From positions 1 through 34,315 of the forward strand of contig JAQTTT010000003.1 in NCBI GenBank assembly GCA_028710615.1: a stretch of DNA of 34,315 bases. The letters run 5' to 3'. The notes below the pieces were generated by a model. That model was not told the DNA's origin, made no database searches, and saw only the letters and a list, made by a program, of their open reading frames with translations. Shown here piece after piece: positions 9,373-16,711 of this stretch; positions within the stretch are counted from its first letter, which is position 1; each line of letters begins with the position of its first letter. Both the position numbers and the translations under genes were made by a program. The DNA comes from Candidatus Nanoarchaeia archaeon. Its GTDB lineage: Archaea > Nanobdellota > Nanobdellia > Tiddalikarchaeales > Tiddalikarchaeaceae.

Positions 9373-10446
9373 ATGGATGATTTAAAGGAGTTTTATAATA
9401 ATAAAACAGTTTTAATTACTGGGCACACAGGATTTAAAGGCTCTTGGATGACTTTATGGCTGGTTGAATTAGGGGCAAAGGTTATTGGCTACTCCATTGA
9501 TTCTTCATCTGAAAAAGGCTTGTTTAATCTGTCCGGGTTAAAAGACAAAATTATTGATATCAGGGGGGATATAAGGGATTTAAATAAATTAAAAGAAGTT
9601 TTTGCCAATTATAATCCTGAAATCGTTTTTCATTTGGCAGCTCAATCCCTTGTGAGAAAATCTTATGATGAGCCGATTCATACATTTGAAACAAACATTA
9701 TTGGCACTGCAAACATGCTTGAAGCAATAAAGCACTGCAAAAATGTTAAATCTGCAGTTTTAATAACTTCAGACAAGTGCTATAAAAATAAAAACCATGT
9801 TTGGGGATACAGGGAAAATGATGAATTGGGGGGCGATGACCCTTATAGCGCAAGCAAAGCATGCTCAGAAATGATTATATCTTGCTGCAAAGATTCTTTT
9901 TTTAAAGATTCAAAAACAAACATTGTGTCAGTGAGGGCTGGAAACGTTATTGGCGGAGGGGATTGGGCAGAGGACAGGATAATCCCGGATTGCGTCAGAT
10001 TTTTAGAAAAAGGCGAAAAAATAATTGTAAGAAACCCTGATTCCACTCGGCCTTGGCAGCACGTTCTTGAGCCACTGCAAGGGTATCTGCTTCTTGCGCA
10101 TTCTTTATACAATGACTCCTCATTTTCAGGAGCATGGAATTTTGGACCAAGCAAAAACAATATAATTACAGTAAAAGAATTGGTTGACAGATTTTTGAAT
10201 TGCTGGGGAACAGGCTCTTGGGCCCATAATGGCACAGAACATGAGAAAAAGCATGAAATGAAGCTGTTAAGCCTTGATTCAAGCAAAGCTCATTTTATGC
10301 TGGGATGGAAGCCAATATTAACCTTTGATGAGACAATTGATTTCATTGTTGATTGGTATAAGAATTATAAAAAAGAAGATGCCTATGCTCTTGCTTTAAG
10401 CCAGATCAAAAAATTCAATGAGTTAAAAGAGCAAAGAATAAAATGA
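9373..10446 (+). CDS. rfbG: CDP-glucose 4,6-dehydratase
   Basis: NKTVLITGHTGFKGSWMTLWLVELGAKVIGYS, HLAAQSLVRKSY..P..TF.TN..GT, TSDKCYKNKNHVWGYRE.D.LGG.DPYSASKA and RAGNVIGGGDWA.DRIIPD are diagnostic of RfbG. Confidence 0.95.
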   Translation: MDDLKEFYNNKTVLITGHTGFKGSWMTLWLVELGAKVIGYSIDSSSEKGLFNLSGLKDKIIDIRGDIRDLNKLKEVFANYNPEIVFHLAAQSLVRKSYDEPIHTFETNIIGTANMLEAIKHCKNVKSAVLITSDKCYKNKNHVWGYRENDELGGDDPYSASKACSEMIISCCKDSFFKDSKTNIVSVRAGNVIGGGDWAEDRIIPDCVRFLEKGEKIIVRNPDSTRPWQHVLEPLQGYLLLAHSLYNDSSFSGAWNFGPSKNNIITVKELVDRFLNCWGTGSWAHNGTEHEKKHEMKLLSLDSSKAHFMLGWKPILTFDETIDFIVDWYKNYKKEDAYALALSQIKKFNELKEQRIK

Positions 10447-11336
10447 AAAAAATATTGATTTGCGGAATTGGAGGGCAATTAGGGTTATCATTGAAGAATA
10501 TTTTTTCAAAAGACAATAAATACCAAATTCATGGAATTGATTTAAATCCAGATGGTTCATCAAACATGCATTCTTGCGATATAGCCAATAAAAAAGATTT
10601 GTCGAATATTTTTAAAAAAATAAGCCCTGATATTGTGATAAATGCGGCTGCATTGGTTAATGCTGAAATTTGCGAAGAAAAAAAGGATTTGACATACAGC
10701 ATCAATTATTTGGGTAATAAAAACATTCTTGAGCTTTCAAAAAAATATTCAAGCGATTTTGTTTTCATATCATCTTATTATGTTTTTGATGGAACAAAAA
10801 AAGAATATTATGAAACCAGCACTCCAACGCCAATAAATTATTATGGAATAATGAAATTATTGGCAGAGCAGGATTCATTAAGCTATGAAAAAACATTGGT
10901 AATACGGCCTGGAAAAATATTCAGCCTTGGATATGATTTGCGCAATTTTATTGCAAGAACGCAGCAATCCCTTGCAAGAAATGAAAAAATAAAGGCAATA
11001 AATGACCAATTTAACAACCCAATTCATGCGGATTTCTTGTCAGATTCAATAAAGCAATTGATAGAAAAAGGAGAAAAAGGCATTTATAATGTTGCAGGAA
11101 AAGATTATGTAAGCAATTTTGAATTTGCAAAGCTATTTGCAAAACATTTTAATTTTAATGAATCTTTGATTGATTCCATAAAAACAGATGAAACAAATCA
11201 AATTGCCCAAAGGCCGAAAAATGTTGAATTAAAGCTTGATAAGCTGGAAAAAGCAGGCATTAAAGCGCATTCGCTTGAAAAAATGTTTGAACACATGGAA
11301 TCAATTTTTAGCAAAAACCAGCTCTTTAAGGTATGA
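10443..11336 (+). CDS. SDR-family NDP-4-keto-sugar reductase (RmlD-like), probable reductase in the CDP-sugar operon
   Basis: Rossmann KKILICGIGGQLGLSL, INAAALVNAEICEE, FISSYYVFDGTKKEYYETSTPTPINYYGIMK and VIRPGKIF. Overlaps the rfbG stop by 4 nt. Confidence 0.8.
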   Translation: MKKILICGIGGQLGLSLKNIFSKDNKYQIHGIDLNPDGSSNMHSCDIANKKDLSNIFKKISPDIVINAAALVNAEICEEKKDLTYSINYLGNKNILELSKKYSSDFVFISSYYVFDGTKKEYYETSTPTPINYYGIMKLLAEQDSLSYEKTLVIRPGKIFSLGYDLRNFIARTQQSLARNEKIKAINDQFNNPIHADFLSDSIKQLIEKGEKGIYNVAGKDYVSNFEFAKLFAKHFNFNESLIDSIKTDETNQIAQRPKNVELKLDKLEKAGIKAHSLEKMFEHMESIFSKNQLFKV

Positions 11337-12725
11337 TTTTGCCATGCTTAAAAAATATTTCACTTCATCAAAGGATTTTATTTTCTTTATTTGATTCCAA
11401 ACATATTTTGGAGATTTATAATAATTTTTTAAAACACTGCTTTGCAATTTTATCATTTCATCAGAAGTCATGTAATTCAATTTTTCATATCTTTTCAGGT
11501 TTCCAAACAAGCTGAATTGAGACCAGTCAGGATTTTTTGGCAATAATTTGCTTTTAATCAAAATGTCATAAATTTCTGTTCCAGGAAAAGGGCAAAGAAT
11601 GCTAAACGCAAGAAAATCAGGCATTAATTCATGCATTAATTTTATGGATTTTTCAACATCTTCAATTTTTTCATCAGGATGAGAGCCAATCATAAAAGTG
11701 CATTCAACAAAGCGAATTCCCGCTTTTTTTGCATTTTTCACTGCATTCTTCACATCTTTAATCCTGATATTCTTTTTTATTTTTTTGAGTATTTTTGGGC
11801 TTCCGCTTTCAACGCCAAAAGATATTTTTTTGCATCCTGATTCCGCCATCATTTTCAATAATTTTAAATTAACAGTATTTACCCTGGAGTTGCAATTCCA
11901 AGACAATTTTTTTTCTTTGAAAAATTCGCATAATTTTATCACCAAAGGCCTGTTTATCGTAAAAGTGTCATCTTCTATTGAAATATGATTTATATTAAAT
12001 TTTTCAATGTTTTCCTCGATTTCTTTTTTTATATTTTCAAAACTTCTGAACCGCAACGTGCCTTTGTAATTAACATGCCCAGCGCAAAATATGCATTTAT
12101 TTGGGCAACCCCTGCTGGTTAATATTTCAATTATTTTATTATTTTTCCTGGAAAAACCTCGTGTAACATGGTGCTTTGAATATAATTCCATGTCAATTAA
12201 ATCCCTGTTTGGAAAAGGTATTGAATCCAAATCCTTAATCAATTCCCTTTTTTTATTTATTATAATGCCATTTTTTTCCCTAAAAGCAATGCCAGGGATA
12301 TTATGCATTTTTTTCCCTTTTTTTATAAAATCAACAAGCTCAACAACAGTTTCCTCCCCTTCCCCATGAACCAAAAAATCCAAATTTTTTATTTCTTTCA
12401 TGGTTTCAAAAGGCAAAGCAGAAGCATGGCAGCCCCCAAGAACAGTTATTATTTTTTTATTTTTATCTTTTATAATGTCAATTGTTTCCCCTGCATTATA
12501 AATTGATGAAGTCATAGAAGTCAAACCCGCAATTTGAGGCTTGAATTTTTTAATAATTTTTAGCAATTCTTTTTTAGGCATGACATTCAAATCAATCATC
12601 TTAACTTCATTGTTCGCCTTAATCAGTGAAGAAGCAATGTATCCAAGATTTATTGGATATTGCAATGACAGAAATTCCTTGTTAACAGCTTTTGTTGCTT
12701 CTGGCTGTATTAGCAAAATTTTCAT
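11301..12725 (-). CDS. B12-binding-domain radical SAM protein
   Basis: N-terminal cobalamin-binding-like region (LLIQP....SLQYPINLGYIASSL) followed by TSRGCPNKCIFCAG (CxxxCxxC) and FGVESGSPKILKKIKK. Confidence 0.9.
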   Translation of the reverse strand: MKILLIQPEATKAVNKEFLSLQYPINLGYIASSLIKANNEVKMIDLNVMPKKELLKIIKKFKPQIAGLTSMTSSIYNAGETIDIIKDKNKKIITVLGGCHASALPFETMKEIKNLDFLVHGEGEETVVELVDFIKKGKKMHNIPGIAFREKNGIIINKKRELIKDLDSIPFPNRDLIDMELYSKHHVTRGFSRKNNKIIEILTSRGCPNKCIFCAGHVNYKGTLRFRSFENIKKEIEENIEKFNINHISIEDDTFTINRPLVIKLCEFFKEKKLSWNCNSRVNTVNLKLLKMMAESGCKKISFGVESGSPKILKKIKKNIRIKDVKNAVKNAKKAGIRFVECTFMIGSHPDEKIEDVEKSIKLMHELMPDFLAFSILCPFPGTEIYDILIKSKLLPKNPDWSQFSLFGNLKRYEKLNYMTSDEMIKLQSSVLKNYYKSPKYVWNQIKKIKSFDEVKYFLSMAKSYLKELVFAKN

Positions 12726-12740
12726 AATTAAGCTAATAAA

Positions 12741-12754
12741 GTAAAATTTTTAAC
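12741..12754. promoter_or_regulatory. Shared divergent TATA-like element between radical SAM gene (-) and rfbH (+)
   Basis: GTAAAATTTTTAAC, a near-palindrome in a 54-bp divergent intergenic gap, about 22 nt upstream of 12725- and about 33 nt upstream of 12780+. Confidence 0.5.
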
Positions 12755-12779
12755 TCTTTTTATTGTATATTATTCAGTA

Positions 12780-14072
12780 ATGAACAACAAAAACATAATT
12801 GATTTTATTGAAAAAAACGCTTTTTTTCAAAGCAATGAATTTATTCCGGGAAAAACGCAAATAAAGATTTCAGGCAAAATTTATGACCAAAATGAATTGC
12901 TTTTAGGGATACAATCAATTATTAATGGCTGGTGGACTGAAGGGGAATTCAATAAAATGTTTATATCCAAATTTTCTTCTTTTTTGGGAATCAAGCACGT
13001 TTTGCCCGTTAATTCAGGTTCTTCAGCAAATCTTCTTGCTTTTGCAGCATTAACATCTCCCCTGCTAAAAGAAAAAAGGATAAAAAAAGGGGATGAAGTC
13101 ATAACTGTTGCGTCATGCTTTCCCACAACAGTGAATCCAATATTATTATATGGATGCATTCCAGTATTTGTGGATGTCAATTTAGAGACTTATAATGCTG
13201 ATTGCGATTTAATTGAAAATGCGATAACGCAAAAAACAAAAGCAATATTCTTAGCCCACACATTGGGAAATCCGATTAATCTGGACAAAATTCAAAAAAT
13301 TTGCAAAAAATATGATTTATGGCTGATTGAAGATTGCTGCGATGCTTTAGGCTCTGAATATGGAGGCAAAAAAGTTGGAACTTTTGGAGACATTGGCACA
13401 TTCAGCTTTTATCCTGCGCACCACATTACTGCTGGAGAAGGAGGAGCAGCAGCTACAAATAATGATTTGTTAAATAAGATAATGAAATCAATCAGGGATT
13501 GGGGAAGGGATTGTTTTTGCGAAACAGGGCATGACAATACCTGCCAAAGCAGATTTTGCCAAAAGCACGGAGAATTGCCGCAAGGATATGACCATAAATA
13601 TGTTTATTCCAATATGGGTTTTAATTTAAAATGGACGGATTTTCAGGCAAGCATTGCATGCGCACAAATGGATAAACTGGATTTTTTTATCAAAAAAAGA
13701 AAAGAAAATTTTAATTTACTGCATAAAGGATTAAAAAAATTTGAAAAGCATTTAATTCTTCCAAAGGAAGAGAATAATTCAAATCCCTCATGGTTTGGCT
13801 TCCTGCTCACTGTAAAACCTCCAATCAATAGGAATGATTTAATAGAGCATTTGGAAAATAGCAAAATTTCAACAAGGCTGTTATTTGCAGGCAATGTGAC
13901 AAAGCAGCCGTATTTCAAGGATTTAAAATATAGAATATGCGGAAATTTAAAAAACACGGACATAATCATGAATTCAAGCTTTTGGATAGGGGTATATCCA
14001 GGAATAACACCTGAAATGATAGATTATATTTTGATGAAATTTGAGGATTTTTTTAAAAAATCAGAGAAATAA
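12780..14072 (+). CDS. rfbH: CDP-4-dehydro-6-deoxyglucose 3-dehydratase (E1), DegT/DnrJ/EryC1 fold
   Basis: PVNSGSSANLLAFAAL, EDCCDALGSEYGGKKVGTFGDIGTFSFYPAHHITAGEGGA (His where aminotransferases carry Lys) and RDWGRDCFCETGHDNTCQSRFCQKHGELPQGYDHKYVYSNMGFNLK, the RfbH/DdhC Cys-rich segment. Confidence 0.95.
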   Translation: MNNKNIIDFIEKNAFFQSNEFIPGKTQIKISGKIYDQNELLLGIQSIINGWWTEGEFNKMFISKFSSFLGIKHVLPVNSGSSANLLAFAALTSPLLKEKRIKKGDEVITVASCFPTTVNPILLYGCIPVFVDVNLETYNADCDLIENAITQKTKAIFLAHTLGNPINLDKIQKICKKYDLWLIEDCCDALGSEYGGKKVGTFGDIGTFSFYPAHHITAGEGGAAATNNDLLNKIMKSIRDWGRDCFCETGHDNTCQSRFCQKHGELPQGYDHKYVYSNMGFNLKWTDFQASIACAQMDKLDFFIKKRKENFNLLHKGLKKFEKHLILPKEENNSNPSWFGFLLTVKPPINRNDLIEHLENSKISTRLLFAGNVTKQPYFKDLKYRICGNLKNTDIIMNSSFWIGVYPGITPEMIDYILMKFEDFFKKSEK

Positions 14073-14166
14073 AAAAATATTGCATCGGCATTTAAGAATA
14101 TAATGCAAAATAGACCAAAAAATACGCCCATAATGATTTTAAATCAATAAAGCATTTTAATATTAC

Positions 14167-14838
14167 ATGGTAGATATTATTGTTCCAACACTCAATGAGT
14201 CAGAAAGCATTTTGGAATTCTTTAAAACATTAAAAAAAGAGCTTAAAAGCACTGATTTCAGGGTAATACTTATTGATGATTCAGCGGATAATACCAGCAA
14301 AATAGCAAAAAGTTTTTGCAAAAAAAACAAAATTAAAATAAAGGCAATTAACCGGAAAAAAGCCAAAGGGAAAGGGAGCGCAATTAATAGGGGATTAAAG
14401 GAATTAAATTCTGAGGAGGCAGTCATTATTGATGCAGACATGGAGTATCATCCAAAATATATTTTGCCAATGATAAAAATGCTGAAAAAAAATGATTTGA
14501 TTTTGTCTGTGCGAAAAAGAAAAGACCCTGTTTACAGGAAATTTTTGGGATATTTTTTCAAGCAATTAGTGAAGCTGTTATTCGGATTTAACTTTGACAC
14601 ACAGTCTGGATTAAAAGCATTTAAGGCAAAATCATTAAAAAATCTTGATTTAAAATCAAAAAATTGGGTGTGGGACATAGAATTTATCAATCATTTTTTT
14701 AAAAATAATCTGAAAATAGGTTTTTACGAGATAGAGTATAATACCAGGAAAAAAGGCAAAAGCAAGATAAAAATAAGCAGTTCTTGTGGAATGCTTAAGG
14801 ATTTGATTAAATTAAAAATGCTTAATTTTTTAAAATAA
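14167..14838 (+). CDS. Family 2 glycosyltransferase
   Basis: VDIIVPTLNESESILEFFKTL...VILIDDSADNTSKIA...AKGKGSAINRGLKEL...AVIIDADMEYHP. Confidence 0.88.
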   Translation: MVDIIVPTLNESESILEFFKTLKKELKSTDFRVILIDDSADNTSKIAKSFCKKNKIKIKAINRKKAKGKGSAINRGLKELNSEEAVIIDADMEYHPKYILPMIKMLKKNDLILSVRKRKDPVYRKFLGYFFKQLVKLLFGFNFDTQSGLKAFKAKSLKNLDLKSKNWVWDIEFINHFFKNNLKIGFYEIEYNTRKKGKSKIKISSSCGMLKDLIKLKMLNFLK

Positions 14839-14857
14839 CTTAATTTATAATAATTCA

Positions 14858-15571
14858 ATGGACATAAAGGATTTAAACAAGGGCATAAAATCAGATGATG
14901 ATTCTTTTTATTTCAGGGCAAAAAATGAATTAATAATTCAGCAGGTTTCAAAAATAAACAATAAAAATTTGAAAATATTGATAGTGGGCAATGGGCCTTC
15001 GCAAAACCTTAAAAATTTAAAAAAATATGGGCACGTCTATGCAACTGACATAAACCAAAAAGCTTTGGATTTGATTCCGAGCAACATTTTTTTTAAAAAA
15101 ATGAAACTTGACATAAGCAGCGAGGCAAAATTTAAAAAAAATTATTTTGATGTGATTATTGCTTGCGATGTTTTGGAGCACATTACAAATGATAAAAAAG
15201 CGGTTTTCAATATTTGCAATATCTTGAAAAAAAATGGAGTTGTTTTTTGCACAGTTCCAGCATTCCAGTTTTTATTCAGCGCCCACGATTCTGCTTTGGG
15301 GCATAAAAGGAGATATTCAAAAAACACTTTAAAAAAATTATTTGATGATTTTAAAATAAAGAAATTGAGCTATTGGAATTTTTTAATGTTTGTTCCAATA
15401 GCCATTAAAAGAGCATTAAGCAAAAATTCAGCATCAAAAATTGATGATTTGTCAAAGGTTCCTCCAATAATCAACAAAATACTGTATTTTTTTCTTAAAA
15501 TTGAAAATTTTTTAATCAATTTTGTGGATTTTCCTTTTGGATTATCATTGTTTTTAATTGCAAAAAAATGA
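14858..15571 (+). CDS. Class I SAM-dependent methyltransferase
   Basis: LKILIVGNGPSQNLKNLKKYGHVYATDINQKAL...FDVIIACDVLEHITNDKKAVFNICNILKKNGVVFCTVPAF. Confidence 0.85.
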   Translation: MDIKDLNKGIKSDDDSFYFRAKNELIIQQVSKINNKNLKILIVGNGPSQNLKNLKKYGHVYATDINQKALDLIPSNIFFKKMKLDISSEAKFKKNYFDVIIACDVLEHITNDKKAVFNICNILKKNGVVFCTVPAFQFLFSAHDSALGHKRRYSKNTLKKLFDDFKIKKLSYWNFLMFVPIAIKRALSKNSASKIDDLSKVPPIINKILYFFLKIENFLINFVDFPFGLSLFLIAKK

Positions 15572-15584
15572 TTTTTTTGCAAGA

Positions 15585-16649
15585 TTACTTCAGCAGCTTC
15601 AAATACAATTTTTTATATTTTTCATAAACAGCGTCCCAGCTGAAATTTTTAACCCATTTAATGCCATTAATTGATAATTTTTTGCAAAAAGCCTTATTCT
15701 TATGCAATTTAACTATTTTTTCAATAAATTCCGTCTCATTTCCCTGCTCAAAATATTGGCAAACATTTCCTCCAGCTTCGCGTATTGCAGGCTGGTCAGA
15801 GGCAATTACCGGAACCCCGCAAGCCATTGATTCCAATATTATCAACCCAAAACCTTCAGACATGAATGTGGGAAAAACAACCAAATCGCTTTCAGCAATT
15901 TTTTTGGAATACTCGCTGTTTGAAAGATTTGTAAAATATTTTATTCCGCTCTTTTTCAAAGAATCATAATAGTTTTTGTCGCTTATGTGACCAATAATTC
16001 TCAGCTCGCATTTATCTTTGATTTTATCAGGCAATTTATCAAAGCATTTTATTGTGAAATCCTGCCCTTTTTCAGGGCTAATTCTTGAAATATTGCTTAT
16101 TATGAATTTTTTATTTTTTTTATTTTTAATGGGCTTAAATTCATTTAAGTTTATTCCTCCAGGTATTACGACTATTTTTGCAGTAACTCCCATTTTAACC
16201 AAATCTTTTTTTGTATTATTGCTTATGGTTGTTAATATTGATGCCTTGTTTGCCTGCCAAACCACCAGTTTAGCCATTAATTTATTAATCCAATTTTGAT
16301 GCCTAACGCTTTCATAAATGAAATGTCCAACATGGTGAATTGTTAATATAAACGGCTTTTTGGTTAATCTTAAGCATTCAATATTGGTTGCGTGAATCAA
16401 ATCGCAGTTAAAAACGCTTTTTAAGCTCATATTTTTCATATAATAAAAATAATTTAAAATCTTATTTTTAGTTTTTAATCTTTTGAAAATGGATGAATTT
16501 TTTGGAAAAACTGAATTATCAGAATAACTGCTTATTATTCTGCAATCAAAATCCTTTTTTGCCCTTTTTATAATTTCATAAAAAACCTTTTCAGCGCCGC
16601 CAGGGCTGTCAAGAAAGTAGTTTCTTGACACAAAATTTATTTTTTTCAT
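15585..16649 (-). CDS. Family 4 glycosyltransferase
   Basis: GGAEKVFYEI near the N-terminus; FIISNISRISPEKGQDFTIKCF...ELRIIGH and VFPTFMSEGFGLIILESMACGVPVIASDQPAIRE (E-x7-E GT4 motif). Confidence 0.92.
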   Translation of the reverse strand: MKKINFVSRNYFLDSPGGAEKVFYEIIKRAKKDFDCRIISSYSDNSVFPKNSSIFKRLKTKNKILNYFYYMKNMSLKSVFNCDLIHATNIECLRLTKKPFILTIHHVGHFIYESVRHQNWINKLMAKLVVWQANKASILTTISNNTKKDLVKMGVTAKIVVIPGGINLNEFKPIKNKKNKKFIISNISRISPEKGQDFTIKCFDKLPDKIKDKCELRIIGHISDKNYYDSLKKSGIKYFTNLSNSEYSKKIAESDLVVFPTFMSEGFGLIILESMACGVPVIASDQPAIREAGGNVCQYFEQGNETEFIEKIVKLHKNKAFCKKLSINGIKWVKNFSWDAVYEKYKKLYLKLLK

Positions 16650-16668
16650 ATTTTTATTAATTTCTTAA

Positions 16669-16688
16669 TATTTAAATAATTATATAAA
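16669..16688. promoter_or_regulatory. Paired divergent TATA elements between GT4 gene (-) and YfhO-like gene (+)
   Basis: Perfect palindrome TATTTAAATA (16669-16678) about 24 nt upstream of 16649-, then TATATAAA (16681-16688) about 27 nt upstream of ATG 16712. Confidence 0.5.
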
Positions 16689-16711
16689 TAATAGTCTGTT
16701 TTTTTATTTAG

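Noticed and set aside
9843-10286. 147-aa minus-strand ORF opposite rfbG
   Set aside because: Antisense to a strongly conserved RfbG region; shadow ORF of AT-rich coding sequence.
11333-12744. Series of plus-strand ORFs (60-96 aa) across the B12-radical SAM gene
   Set aside because: Phe/Ile/Leu-rich antisense translations of a Lys/Asn-rich coding gene; no start signals or families.
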